The notes beneath the pieces were generated by a model that was given only the letters and a program-made list of their open reading frames with translations, was not told the origin of the DNA and made no database searches. Positions 9,757-18,389 of a stretch of 64,000 bases of DNA are shown here, piece after piece; within the stretch, counting starts at the first letter, position 1, and each line of letters starts with the position of its first letter. Source of the stretch: JAGGTJ01 sp964457545 (GTDB lineage Bacteria > Desulfobacterota > DSM-4660 > Desulfatiglandales > Desulfatiglandaceae); the NCBI GenBank assembly GCA_964457545.1, contig CAYWEN010000006.1:48432-112431 (forward strand), in the 5' to 3' direction. The translations under genes and the position numbers were made by a program.

Positions 9757-9811
9757 TCATCTCTGGACCGGGAATTTTATCCTGCCACAATTAATCTGTG
9801 GATGGGCACTA
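9757..9811. repeat. Second dispersed repeat (AGTGCCCATCC type), copy 1
   Basis: Contains GGACCG, then after about 20 bases AATTAATCTGTGGATGGGCACT. The same order (GGTCCGG, AATTAATTCGCGGATGGGCACT) occurs at 42131-42172 in the same orientation. The reverse complement starts AGTGCCCATCC. Only two copies are seen in the window. Confidence 0.45.
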
Positions 9812-10064
9812 TTTAGGATGTGTCTTTACATTGGAATCAAGACTGCGGAAAAAATATTGCAAGCAAGCAGTTTTTAATTGTTTTTTTATAATACATGACT
9901 TGAAAGCCCTTTGTTGAACAAGCCTCATTAGGAAGACATTGTATTTTAAAGGGCATAAATTTCCTCAGCAGACTGGAAATTTTCTGCCACGTTGAAGAGG
10001 TTATCTGTAGGGTACAGAAGTTTATATGTCCTTATTCTTCGTTTTGTAAAGAAATTTTTCTTTG

Positions 10065-10100
10065 GTTTTCATCCATAAACGGCCCTTTTCTGCAGTTGTG
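10065..10100 (+). repeat. Dispersed CATCCATAAAYGGCC repeat
   Basis: Copy reads GTTTTCATCCATAAACGGCC followed by CTTTTC. It matches the consensus of the family in its first twenty bases. No partner end is obvious nearby, although a degenerate inverted pair (ATCCATTCG/CGAATGGAT) lies at about 10316-10387. Confidence 0.65.
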
Positions 10101-10247
10101 GTGCATGTTTGTAGCGCACAGGACAGGTAATGCATAGATAAAAGAATAATGAGCATAATAGTTGTTGTTACGGATGCTTGATTCTTTTGATTCTATGAAA
10201 AAAAATCTGATTTGTTGACAGGAGATTTTGTATTGGGCGAATTCTTA

Positions 10248-10263
10248 TGGCACGCTTGTTGCA
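10248..10263 (+). promoter_or_regulatory. Consensus sigma-54 promoter upstream of pilM
   Basis: TGGCACGCTTGTTGCA agrees with TGGCAYRNNNNTTGCW at all specified positions. Transcription would start near 10275, leaving a leader of about 340 bases before pilM at 10618. No gene lies between, so the leader is either an unusually long 5' UTR or a separate small RNA. Confidence 0.75.
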
Positions 10264-10274
10264 AAAAAATAAGT

Positions 10275-10617
10275 TGCAATTGCCAAACTGTTAACCTCCT
10301 GAATAGAGTCATAGGATCCATTCGGAAATGAGAATTTTTGTTCACTATAAGACGTCCTGTGCAAAAAAGACCGTTTTCGAATGGATGCTAACTCTTTGCC
10401 TGTTTAAATGTATTGATTGTAATGAGTTTTGTAAGTAACGGATCTGAACCGGATTTTGTCTGTCACCGACTGTCTTTTTGCAGGTTCAGTCCCAAACCTT
10501 GAATGTCAGAGATATCATGCAGTGCCTTGGGGTGAAAGTTTGTATATGGCCATTGTATGCAGGTAAGAGTTTAATATAACAAGCTATTGTTTATAAATAT
10601 TAGTAAATGGAAAACTA
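10275..10617 (+). ncRNA. Long structured leader or small RNA upstream of pilM (candidate)
   Basis: No coding frame of note. Two inverted repeats are visible: ATCCATTCG (about 10316) with CGAATGGAT (about 10379), and CTGAACC (about 10444) with GGTTCAG (about 10483). Conserved blocks of the c-di-GMP-I and c-di-GMP-II riboswitches, common before pilus genes in relatives, were looked for and not found. Whether it is a 5' UTR, riboswitch or sRNA is open. Confidence 0.3.
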
Positions 10618-11727
10618 ATGAGCATTCCACGGAAAAAGCAGCTGGTTGGTCTTGATATAGGTTCTTTTTCTATCAAACTGGTAGAAATTAATCATAACAA
10701 AAAAGGGAGAGTGCTGAAGAACTTTGGAGTGGCCCTGTTACCGGAGGGTGCAATTGTCGAGGGCCTGATACAGCGGCCAGAGGAAGTTTCTTCTGTAATA
10801 GAAAACTTGTTTCGTAATTTAAAGGTAAGAAATAAAAAAGTCTCCCTGTCAATATCAGGGTTTTCTGTTATTGCTAAAAAGATCAGAGTCGATACATCTG
10901 ATAAAAAGGATATAGAAAAAACAATTAGAGATGAAGCTGAAGAGTATATTCCTTTTGATATTGACGATGTAAATATGGACTTTGATATTTTGGAGCCAGA
11001 GCATTTTTTGGAACAGGATAATGTTGATGAGGAAAGTGAAGAGACATCAAATGTCAGGGATGTCATGGTTGTAGCTGCAAAAAAAGATATTGTAAATAGC
11101 TATATGGATATGCTTGAGGATATCAGGCTTGCTCCTACAATCATGGACGTAGATATTTTTGCTCTTCAGAATGCCTTTGAAATAAGTAGACCCTGGGATC
11201 CACAAAGTGAAAACAAATGTATTGCTCTTGTAAATATAGGAGCCGAAAAAATAGGAATAAATATAATAAAAGACAATATATCTCTTTTTACGAGGGTATC
11301 CTGTCCCTTTGGTGGCATGCAAATCACAGGGTTGCTTATGTCAAAGCTAAAGCTTGGGTTTGAAGAAGCCGAAAAGCTTAAGTTAGGAGGCAGAGCAATA
11401 AATGAAAACGAAAAAGATATGGTAGAGGATATTGTTGGTTCTGTTGTCTCTGAATGGGTAAGGGAGATAAAAAGTAATATTGATTTTGTATATAGTACCT
11501 ACCCTGATGAATTAATAGAAAAGATTTTTGTTACTGGTGGAGCCAGCAGTATCCCCGGGTTTAAAAGTTATCTTGGTACGGAAACAAACATACCGGTGTA
11601 TGAGTTGAATCCGTTTGCAAATCTGATAATCGATAAAGACAGATTTGATATTAACTATTTAAACTTAATGGCACCTCAATCAGCTGTTGCAGTTGGGTTA
11701 GCCTTAAGAAGCGTTGACGATAAATGA
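10618..11727 (+). CDS. pilM: Type IV pilus assembly ATPase-like protein PilM
   Basis: A 369-residue actin/FtsA-fold cytoplasmic protein. The phosphate-1 motif is 'VGLDIGSFSIKLVEI' near the N-terminus. The SHS2-like insert region includes 'EEYIPFDIDDVNMDFDIL'. The C-terminal nucleotide motif is 'IFVTGGASSIPGFKSYL' near 300. PilM binds the N-terminus of PilN to link the cytoplasmic motor side with the PilN-PilO-PilP alignment complex. The stop overlaps pilN by four bases. The ribosome site is poor (GGAAAA), which together with the long leader leaves room for post-transcriptional control. Confidence 0.95.
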   Translation: MSIPRKKQLVGLDIGSFSIKLVEINHNKKGRVLKNFGVALLPEGAIVEGLIQRPEEVSSVIENLFRNLKVRNKKVSLSISGFSVIAKKIRVDTSDKKDIEKTIRDEAEEYIPFDIDDVNMDFDILEPEHFLEQDNVDEESEETSNVRDVMVVAAKKDIVNSYMDMLEDIRLAPTIMDVDIFALQNAFEISRPWDPQSENKCIALVNIGAEKIGINIIKDNISLFTRVSCPFGGMQITGLLMSKLKLGFEEAEKLKLGGRAINENEKDMVEDIVGSVVSEWVREIKSNIDFVYSTYPDELIEKIFVTGGASSIPGFKSYLGTETNIPVYELNPFANLIIDKDRFDINYLNLMAPQSAVAVGLALRSVDDK

Positions 11728-12317
11728 TAAAAATTAATCTCCTGCCTTTCAGGGCTGAAAGAAAGAAAGAAAATATCAGAAGGGAACTTAGTGTTTATGG
11801 CCTTTCAATGGTATTTTTGTTTACTCTTTTGGTGTATTTCTCAATTGCTTTAAATAACAGGTTGAGCGAGTTACAAGCTGAACGGGCAAACAAAACCAAG
11901 GAGCTGGCCCATTATTCTGATGTGCTCAGAAAGATTAAATCCATAAAGAAAAAAGAAAGAGAACTGAAAAAAAAGATCGATACAATCAGGAGAATTGCAA
12001 GCACTAAACACGGGCCTGTGGAATTATTGGACAAAATTGCCATGGCAGTTCCAAGAGATCAATTATGGATGTCTTCCCTGAATCAGAAAGGTACCCTTGT
12101 GACCATAAAAGGATATGCAGTCAATAATGATGCTCTTGCCCTGTACATGACAAACCTTGAGAAAATAAAATTGATATCATCTGTGGATTTGATATCTACT
12201 TCCCTGAAACCCATGAAAGAGCACAAGATGAATGTTTGCAGTTTTACGCTTAATATTAAGGTGATTTCTCCAAAGAAGATAGTCAGGAAAAAGGGGCATA
12301 ATAGAAGAAAAAGATGA
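11724..12317 (+). CDS. pilN: Type IV pilus alignment protein PilN
   Basis: A 197-residue single-pass inner-membrane protein. The cytoplasmic N-terminus 'MIKINLLPFRAERKKE' is the PilM-binding INLLP motif. A transmembrane helix spans about 27-45, a charged coiled-coil about 50-90, then a ferredoxin-like periplasmic domain. It overlaps pilM and pilO by four bases each, so the three are translationally coupled. The C-terminus is very basic ('KKIVRKKGHNRRKR'). Confidence 0.95.
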   Translation: MIKINLLPFRAERKKENIRRELSVYGLSMVFLFTLLVYFSIALNNRLSELQAERANKTKELAHYSDVLRKIKSIKKKERELKKKIDTIRRIASTKHGPVELLDKIAMAVPRDQLWMSSLNQKGTLVTIKGYAVNNDALALYMTNLEKIKLISSVDLISTSLKPMKEHKMNVCSFTLNIKVISPKKIVRKKGHNRRKR

Positions 12318-12934
12318 AAGATCTTTCTTTTTTGATAGAAAAAATAGAGACCGTAAAGAGAGTGCACAGGGTGCTGATTTTTACAGGTGCTGTTGCCTTG
12401 TTTTCAGGCCTTTTTTTGTATTTTGTGTATTTCCCCAAAACGGAAAAGATTCAGATGGTGCAAAGGGCAATTTCCCAGTTGGATATTAAACTCAATGAGG
12501 CGCGAACAAAGGCAAGAAACCTCCCCAGGCTTGAAGCTGAAGCTGCTTCAATAGAGAAAGAGTTTAAGGCTGTTTCAAGGTTATTGCCAGATAAGAAAGA
12601 AATTCCAAGCCTGTTGAAACATGTTAATCATCTGGGCAAAGAATCTGATTTGAAATTTATGCTGTTCAGACCCAAAAAAGAAAAATCATGCGGTTTTTAT
12701 TTTGAGATACCTATCTCTATCAAGGTTGCCGGCCAATATTATAATGTTCTGACTTTTTTTGATAAAATAAGCAAGATATCAAGAATAGTCAATGTGTTTG
12801 ATGTAAAAATGAAGCCTAAAAAGGCTATGTCTACGGATTTGAATACAAGTTTTACTGCTGTTACCTATCGTTTTCGGGGAGAAAATGAAAAAGATTTATC
12901 AAAACAGAAACGGAGAAATAGGAGAAGAAGGTAA
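12314..12934 (+). CDS. pilO: Type IV pilus alignment protein PilO
   Basis: A 206-residue inner-membrane protein with one transmembrane helix (about 22-43), a coiled-coil ('QRAISQLDIKLNEARTKARNLPRLEAEAA') and a periplasmic ferredoxin-like domain. It pairs with PilN and recruits PilP. The gene overlaps pilN by four bases, and its last 50 bases overlap the preferred start of pilP. Confidence 0.92.
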   Translation: MKDLSFLIEKIETVKRVHRVLIFTGAVALFSGLFLYFVYFPKTEKIQMVQRAISQLDIKLNEARTKARNLPRLEAEAASIEKEFKAVSRLLPDKKEIPSLLKHVNHLGKESDLKFMLFRPKKEKSCGFYFEIPISIKVAGQYYNVLTFFDKISKISRIVNVFDVKMKPKKAMSTDLNTSFTAVTYRFRGENEKDLSKQKRRNRRRR

Positions 12935-13631
12935 TCTTTTATCTTTCTTGTTTATCTTTTTTGCACTGTTTTGTTTGAATTCAAGTGCATTAGCCAACCC
13001 TGTTGTTATGCATAAAATTGTTTACAGGCATACCTCAGGCAGACTTGATGACACACAAAAAAATGGAGATGTTGCAAAAAAGATAAATAAAAAAACGGTG
13101 TTGTCAAAATCACATCCGTCTTTGTCGCCATCATATGTAAAAAAAAACAAGGCGGTTCATAATAATAAAGGGGGAAAGTTTCTTTCCGATATTGTCAAGC
13201 TGCAGAACCTGAAGCAAGAAAAGTATGTGTTTACAGCCGATGGCAAGAAAGACCCTTTTCTCCCTTTTTTTATAGAAAAGGATATAAACTTCAACATGCA
13301 ATCTCAAAAGGGATTATTTCCTGCAGAGACTGAACTGGAAAGAATTAAAATATCTGATCTGAAACTGGTTTCTGTTGTTAAAAGTCAGAATAATGTCTGG
13401 GCAATGGTACGTGGTCCGGATGGAAAGGGATATATCCTGAAAGAGGGAGTTGGAATAGGAACGAATGGTGGCAGGGTGAGCAGGATTATATGGAAGAGCA
13501 TAATGACGCCCCTTGGTAAAAAGGATATCAGAAAAGTGGTTATAAGGGAACCTGTGATAAAATCTAACGGAAAAGAGAAATACAAATTTCTGGATATGAA
13601 TTTTGGAGATGGGTCAGGAGATAGACAATGA
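12885..13631 (+). CDS. pilP: Type IV pilus protein PilP
   Basis: A 248-residue periplasmic protein. A long n-region leads into the hydrophobic stretch 'LLSFLFIFFALFCLNSSALA', with a signal peptidase I site after ALA. No lipobox fits, whereas classical PilP is a lipoprotein. A Lys/Asn-rich linker follows, then the PilP core beginning 'FTADGKKDPFLPFF', including 'LKLVSVVKSQNNVWAMVRGPDGKGYILKEGVGIGTNGGRV'. This is the HR-like domain that touches the secretin. The ATG is inside pilO by 50 bases. A TTG at 12948 is an alternative start, but it would cut into the signal peptide. Confidence 0.88.
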   Translation: MKKIYQNRNGEIGEEGNLLSFLFIFFALFCLNSSALANPVVMHKIVYRHTSGRLDDTQKNGDVAKKINKKTVLSKSHPSLSPSYVKKNKAVHNNKGGKFLSDIVKLQNLKQEKYVFTADGKKDPFLPFFIEKDINFNMQSQKGLFPAETELERIKISDLKLVSVVKSQNNVWAMVRGPDGKGYILKEGVGIGTNGGRVSRIIWKSIMTPLGKKDIRKVVIREPVIKSNGKEKYKFLDMNFGDGSGDRQ

Positions 13632-14752
13632 AAACAAAAGTAAGATTGTGTGTTTTTGCCATTTTATCCATATGTTTTTATTCTGCCTGTGGGCAAACTG
13701 TCAGGGAGACAGTTGTTCCTCAAAAACCTGAACCTGTAAATGCAGGGTTTGAGAGAATTGTTGTGTTGCCTTTTGCCGATTATACGCCATCTCCTTCTCC
13801 GTACACATACAGCATGCGGGACAGGATGATTACAGAGGAATTATGTGACGATTTGTATAAAGCTGGTTTTGTTCCTGCAGTTGAAGAAGATGTGGTGAAG
13901 TATCTTATAGATAACAGGATTATAAAACTTCTGTGCGGTAAAGACGGAGGATCGGGTTCTATAAAGGAAGAGATTGAAAGCAATGAATGGTCCCCTGCCA
14001 TGAAAGAAGAGTTAAGGAACCTGATCGATAACAAGGGCAATATTGATATTAATGACTATGGAAAGAAAATAAATCTAATCGCCCTGGACAAAACTACGGT
14101 AAAAGATATCGGAAACACCTTTGATGCCGACTATGTGATAAGGGGAAGAATCCTCGTGTTTAATTCAGGGGATGATAATACCTTTAATCCTCTTAAAACA
14201 GGAATCCTTCCCTTTTTTCTGGAATCAACAGGGCGTACAATCCTTGGTGTTGCCCGTGCATATCGCTATGATTCTTTTGGCAAATTTTCTTTTACTCCCA
14301 TGTTAAATACCGTCCAGGTGAGGATGTTTGTGCAGGACGCCCATACAGGAGATCTGGTGTGGACCAACAGGGCAGAGACAAAGATTGCTCCGCGTACCGT
14401 ATATGCAGATCATGACAAGGAAGTCCTGTTCAGAGAGGCTATAAAAAAAGCGGTCAGGGCCCTTGCATATAATTTCAGGCAGGACTTTGTATCAGGGAAG
14501 CTGGTGCAAACATATCATTCAGGGGAAAAAAACACAGAAAAAAGTTTAAAGGGGGCGGATATAGTTAATATGGAGAGATCTGCTTCAGATGCACAGGAGG
14601 CTGCCAGAATGGCAAGGCAGTTTGCAAAAGAGGCAAATCAGGCCGCTGAAGATGCAAGAGAGGCAGCAAGACATGCCCGTGATGCAGAGCAAAGGGCTGA
14701 AAATGTCTCTGTTCATACTCAAAAGGCCTTTGAAAAATTAAATGCGAAATAA
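13628..14752 (+). CDS. Probable outer-membrane lipoprotein with C-terminal Ala-rich coiled coil
   Basis: A 374-residue protein overlapping pilP by four bases. The signal sequence ends in 'CFYSAC', a tolerable lipobox with Cys21. The middle (about 42-290) has 'RIVVLPFADYT', 'ITEELCDDLYKAGF' and 'DADYVIRGRILVF'. This layout is seen in CsgG/GNA1162-type lipoproteins that assemble on the outer membrane, but I would not name the family firmly. The last 70 residues are a heptad-like Ala/Arg/Glu coiled coil ('EAARMARQFAKEANQAAED'). Its position between pilP and the secretin genes suggests a pilotin or secretin-docking role. Confidence 0.6.
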   Translation: MKTKVRLCVFAILSICFYSACGQTVRETVVPQKPEPVNAGFERIVVLPFADYTPSPSPYTYSMRDRMITEELCDDLYKAGFVPAVEEDVVKYLIDNRIIKLLCGKDGGSGSIKEEIESNEWSPAMKEELRNLIDNKGNIDINDYGKKINLIALDKTTVKDIGNTFDADYVIRGRILVFNSGDDNTFNPLKTGILPFFLESTGRTILGVARAYRYDSFGKFSFTPMLNTVQVRMFVQDAHTGDLVWTNRAETKIAPRTVYADHDKEVLFREAIKKAVRALAYNFRQDFVSGKLVQTYHSGEKNTEKSLKGADIVNMERSASDAQEAARMARQFAKEANQAAEDAREAARHARDAEQRAENVSVHTQKAFEKLNAK

Positions 14753-14983
14753 TGCCTGTTTACAATCAACGGGCATTAAGGAGTTTTTAATCCGGAAATG
14801 ATATCTTTTTTGCAAAATCAGGCAAATCAAGGGATTATGCAGATTCGTACTTGCAGTTCACTATACAGATGATCCCGTATGTTGACCCCAGTGAAACAGG
14901 CTTGGAATTTCACGGGGCAGGGCGTTGATATTGTAAAAAAAATAGCTGCTTATGGATGGAAACGAAACAGATAGGGGAAGCAC
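14753..14983. other. Short intergenic gap inside the pilus operon
   Basis: About 230 bases, with one dispersed repeat end (14941-14963) just before the ribosome site of the next gene. I see no clear terminator or promoter. Confidence 0.4.
14941..14963 (-). repeat. Dispersed CATCCATAAAYGGCC repeat (reverse)
   Basis: Reads AGCTGCTTATGGATGGAAAC on the plus strand, the inverted form of the family end (GTTTCCATCCATAAGCAGCT). Confidence 0.5.
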
Positions 14984-16438
14984 ATGGTCAAGTCACTTGC
15001 GTATTTTTTGCTGATATGGTTATGGCTAACCGTACCTGCGTTTGCAGGTATGGTCACTAAAATAGATGTCTTGAAAAATACCAAGACATGTCTAAACGTT
15101 ATGATCAAGGGCCAACATAATTCTTACCAGGCTGTGATGTCTCAATCTCCTTTCAGATTTGTTATTGATCTGGATAATGCCTCTTTGTCTAAAAACCTGC
15201 CAGGAACAATAAACATAAAAAACCCTGTAGTTTCAAAAATAGAGGCAGGTGCAAAAGATAAAGATTTGCGTATTGTTTTTTATTCTGCAAGACCTGACAG
15301 CGCTTTTCATGCCAACATCCAGGACAAGGAAGGATATCTTATTGTACGATGCTGGAAGGAGGCAACTCCTCCCACTCATATGAAGACAAAAAAAAGAAGT
15401 AATACTGTCAAGAGATTCCGGCATGAACAAAAGGCGGATTCTGTCTGTAGTCCGCCGGCAAAAAGATTGGCAGACATTATAGGCCGTGCCAGTTCATCTG
15501 CGGTTAGGGGTGCCAAAAAGGATACAAACAAGATAAGTACATACAGCAAGAAAAAGGTCAGCCTGGATTTTTACAAGACCGACTTGCACAATGTGTTTCG
15601 TGTTTTCTCTGAAGTAAGCGGAAAAAACATCATTGTGGACCAGGATGTTAAGGGAAAGTTGACAATGGCTTTAAAGGATGTGCCGTGGGATTTTGCAATG
15701 GAACTCATCCTGAATGTAGAAAAACTTAAAAAGACAGAGCGTCTTAATACCATTATTATTTCCAAGATGCCGGATAAAAAGGGTGAAAAGGGAGTGCTCC
15801 TTGTTCGCAAGGTGTCAAATGATGTCATACAGCCGGCAAAGCTGCTAAAACAGAGAGAGGAACGGCGTCAACAGGCAGAACGGTTTATTCTTAAGGGCAA
15901 TGATCTTGAGGCCAGAGGAGATAAACAGTCAGCCTTGCAAGCATATGAAAAGGCCGTATGGTTATGGAAGGACAATATAAATATTTTAAAGAAAGTAGGA
16001 TATCTCCATTATATGCTGGGGAATTTTTCAAAAAGTTATTATTTTTCCAAAAGGGCGCTTCGGTTAAACACCAAAGATGCAGAAGCTGCACAGTATGCTG
16101 CATTGGCTGCTGCAAGAATGGGTCTGGATTCAGAAGCGGATGTTCTGTTTAGAACTGCGATGGCAGGAGAACCAAAAATAGCTGAAGCATTTTATAATTA
16201 TGCCCTGTTTCTGGAAAAGCATAAACGATTCAGAAAGGCAATAGCGCTTTATAAAAAAGATGCCGCCCTTTTTGGCCCATCCTTGAAACTGAGTTTAAAG
16301 ATAGCAGGATTGTACGAAAAAATTGGGGACAGAAAGGCTGCATGCAAAGAGTACAGATTGATTCAGGTCTCAGGTTTTGATGTGGATGAACCTGCTATGC
16401 ACCGGATCAAATTAAAAACGCATCTGTTGTGTGAATAG
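14984..16438 (+). CDS. AMIN-STN-TPR protein of the pilus secretin complex
   Basis: A 484-residue exported protein. The signal peptide is residues 1-21 ('LLIWLWLTVPAFA'). An AMIN domain follows at about 22-125 ('FRFVIDLDNASLSKNLPGTI...VSKIEAGAKDKDLRIVFYSA'). A secretin short N-terminal (STN) domain lies at about 186-270 ('VSLDFYKTDLHNVFRVFSEVSGKNIIVDQDVKGKLTMALKDVPWDFAMELIL'). Three or more TPR repeats fill about 295-475. No secretin pore domain is present. AMIN and STN are normally the N-terminal part of PilQ, so this gene looks like a PilQ front end joined to TPRs. It may bind peptidoglycan and tether the separate secretin encoded next. Confidence 0.8.
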   Translation: MVKSLAYFLLIWLWLTVPAFAGMVTKIDVLKNTKTCLNVMIKGQHNSYQAVMSQSPFRFVIDLDNASLSKNLPGTINIKNPVVSKIEAGAKDKDLRIVFYSARPDSAFHANIQDKEGYLIVRCWKEATPPTHMKTKKRSNTVKRFRHEQKADSVCSPPAKRLADIIGRASSSAVRGAKKDTNKISTYSKKKVSLDFYKTDLHNVFRVFSEVSGKNIIVDQDVKGKLTMALKDVPWDFAMELILNVEKLKKTERLNTIIISKMPDKKGEKGVLLVRKVSNDVIQPAKLLKQREERRQQAERFILKGNDLEARGDKQSALQAYEKAVWLWKDNINILKKVGYLHYMLGNFSKSYYFSKRALRLNTKDAEAAQYAALAAARMGLDSEADVLFRTAMAGEPKIAEAFYNYALFLEKHKRFRKAIALYKKDAALFGPSLKLSLKIAGLYEKIGDRKAACKEYRLIQVSGFDVDEPAMHRIKLKTHLLCE

Positions 16439-16522
16439 GACCCGGGCCAGAAGCATACCCAGTCAGGGATAGATTTGGTCATGTATTACAAGCCTTAGAA
16501 CAGAAAACAACGGAGAATCAGA

Positions 16523-18130
16523 ATGAAAAAGACAAATGTTATAGTTTGTTCTTTGTTTTTATCGTCTCTTTTATTTGGATGCAGTGCCAGCGCTCCTGTT
16601 AAAAAGGATGATTCCATTGTCAAATTAGGCAAGGCCATCCATCCTGCTGCCTCGCTTCAGCATAAAACTGTGGAGAGGCCTTCTGTGTCCAAAAAAGAGG
16701 GAAGGCGGATAGCAGAAGAAGATACAGCAGGTTATCAGTTGAAGCCTGTAAATATTGAAATGAAAGAAGGCAGGCCTTACCTGCCGGTAGGGGCGGATGT
16801 ATTTTCGGATAAAGGTAAGGTCCCTCTTAATGAGGTTATAAAGGAATTGGCAGATATTCAGGGGTTTTCTGTTAGTTGGGCTGATGATGTAAATCAGAAA
16901 CAGCTTGTGGATGTCAACATACACTCCGAGGATGATTTCTGGGAGGCGATGAACAATCTTTTGAGGCAGTTGGACTATTTTTATGAAATCAGCAAGAATA
17001 CAATTGTAATTAAGCACAAACAGACAAAGACCTATCACCTTGCCATGCCATTTATACAGGAAGATTTTGATACAAACGTAGGTGGTGATCTTCTGGGTGG
17101 AGAAGAAACAAATGATAAAATGAGCGGTAAGGTCAAGGTAACTGGCAAGATGACAAAGCCTCTTGATTTCTGGGAAGGTGTGAAAGGCAATCTGACAAAG
17201 ATTATCGGCAAGAGCGGATCCATGGTTGTTGATCGTCCTCTTGGAATAATTACCATTACAGCGCCCAAAAAGACACATGTAAAGGTGCAGGCTTATCTTG
17301 ATAATCTTAAAAAGGAGATGTACCGTCAGGTAACAATAGAGGCAAAGATAATTGAGGTCAGGCTTAACGACAAATCGGAGCTCGGCATAGACTGGAGAGA
17401 TGTAATGCAAAGGGTTGTGTCATCTGGCCTTACCTTTGGAACACTTTATCCGACCCACAGTCTTGTCAAAGCAGCTACATTTTATACTACAGGCACCGGC
17501 GATAAGTATGGGGCCACGAATCAATTCTCAATAGTGGCAGATGCCATGAAAACCTATGGTACAACCAACATATTGTCCAGTCCCAGGATAACGCTTATGA
17601 ACGGCCATGCTGCAAACATCACCGTAGGTAAAAATGTTACCTATGTTAACAAGGTGGAAAGTGATGTAACAACGGGCACAAGCAATACAATAAGCTATAC
17701 GGTTGAGACCAGTACCATACTGTCAGGTCTTGGACTTGCAGTTATGGTCAATATTATTGACGATGAAAATCTTGTTCTTTATGTTGTCCCAATTACTGCC
17801 GAGTTGACAGAACCAATGGCTAAACAGAAGTTTGGAAGTAATGCTGCCGGATACAGTGAAGTGGGTCTTCCAGAGGTCAAGCTGAGAGATATGGCCACTA
17901 TGGCAAAGCTGAAGAATGGCCAGATGCTTATTATTGGCGGGTTGATTGACAAGCAAGTAAAGAAGGATGAACTGAAGGTCCCTGTCCTTGGAGATATACC
18001 TTTTTTGGGAAAGTTGTTTCAACATACAGTTGACGAGATTGTGAAAAGAGAACTTGTGATACTGTTACGTCCCAAGATCATTAGTCCTGATCTTGACAAT
18101 ACATCTGTAGTTGCAGCCAGCCATATGTAA
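16523..18130 (+). CDS. mshL: MshL/PilQ-type outer-membrane secretin lipoprotein
   Basis: A 535-residue secretin. The lipobox LFGC with Cys20 marks it as a lipoprotein. An STN-like domain lies at about 95-180 ('VPLNEVIKELADIQGFSVSWAD', 'FWEAMNNLLRQLDYFYEI'). A secretin N domain follows at about 200-265 ('KIIGKSGSMVVDRPLGIITITA'). The pore domain is about 270-525, with the classical end 'VPVLGDIPFLGKLFQHT' and 'RELVILLRP'. Lipidation and overall layout fit MshL of the MSHA pilus better than PilQ, although the upstream genes are of the PilMNOP type. It forms the outer-membrane channel for the pilus. Confidence 0.85.
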   Translation: MKKTNVIVCSLFLSSLLFGCSASAPVKKDDSIVKLGKAIHPAASLQHKTVERPSVSKKEGRRIAEEDTAGYQLKPVNIEMKEGRPYLPVGADVFSDKGKVPLNEVIKELADIQGFSVSWADDVNQKQLVDVNIHSEDDFWEAMNNLLRQLDYFYEISKNTIVIKHKQTKTYHLAMPFIQEDFDTNVGGDLLGGEETNDKMSGKVKVTGKMTKPLDFWEGVKGNLTKIIGKSGSMVVDRPLGIITITAPKKTHVKVQAYLDNLKKEMYRQVTIEAKIIEVRLNDKSELGIDWRDVMQRVVSSGLTFGTLYPTHSLVKAATFYTTGTGDKYGATNQFSIVADAMKTYGTTNILSSPRITLMNGHAANITVGKNVTYVNKVESDVTTGTSNTISYTVETSTILSGLGLAVMVNIIDDENLVLYVVPITAELTEPMAKQKFGSNAAGYSEVGLPEVKLRDMATMAKLKNGQMLIIGGLIDKQVKKDELKVPVLGDIPFLGKLFQHTVDEIVKRELVILLRPKIISPDLDNTSVVAASHM

Positions 18131-18389
18131 TTGCCGTATCTTTGGGCATATTTGTTTGCACAGTGTGCATCTGTGTGTCCTGGTTCAGCGTGAATTGGAG
18201 GATCCCGGTTTTAGATTAAGCTGCAATCTGTCAATAATAAGGATGCGCTTCGCGCTGATTTTAGTGGGTTTTTTAAGGCATAAACAGAAAAGCTTGAATA
18301 ATGGAATTGAGAGTGAGGAAAACTCCAGTTCCGTCTGAAGCATTACACATACCCCCGCCTGAAAATTCCTGCCCTGGCGCCCACCTCAT
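18131..18389. other. Intergenic, boundary between pilus operon and cassette region
   Basis: About 260 bases after the secretin stop. It contains GCGCTTCGCGC at about 18245-18255, a perfect short hairpin. This could be terminator stem or remnant of an attC loop, but flanking arms for an attC are not visible. Confidence 0.35.

Larger units (their letters stand above)
9578..10247. other. Intergenic region with two repeat copies
   Basis: Gene-free stretch between lepB (leftward) and the sigma-54 promoter of the pilM operon. It holds one copy of each dispersed repeat described separately (about 9757-9811 and 10065-10100). A short TTGGC/GCCAA inverted repeat lies at about 9655-9672. No plausible coding frame with a ribosome site was found. 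Confidence 0.5.

Noticed and set aside
9674..9877. 67-codon open frame between lepB and pilM
   Set aside because: No ribosome site, low-complexity hydrophobic composition, and it overlaps a repeat copy.
10440..10500. tRNA-like GGTTCAGTCCC arm in the pilM leader
   Set aside because: No acceptor stem, D-arm or anticodon arm can be drawn around it.
10264..10617. c-di-GMP riboswitch before pilM
   Set aside because: The conserved internal blocks of class I (GGGCAAACC and GACGCAAAG-type) and of class II were not found in this leader.
18240..18260. GCGCTTCGCGC hairpin as remnant of an upstream attC
   Set aside because: Only the apical part is present. No core boxes or arms could be paired around it.
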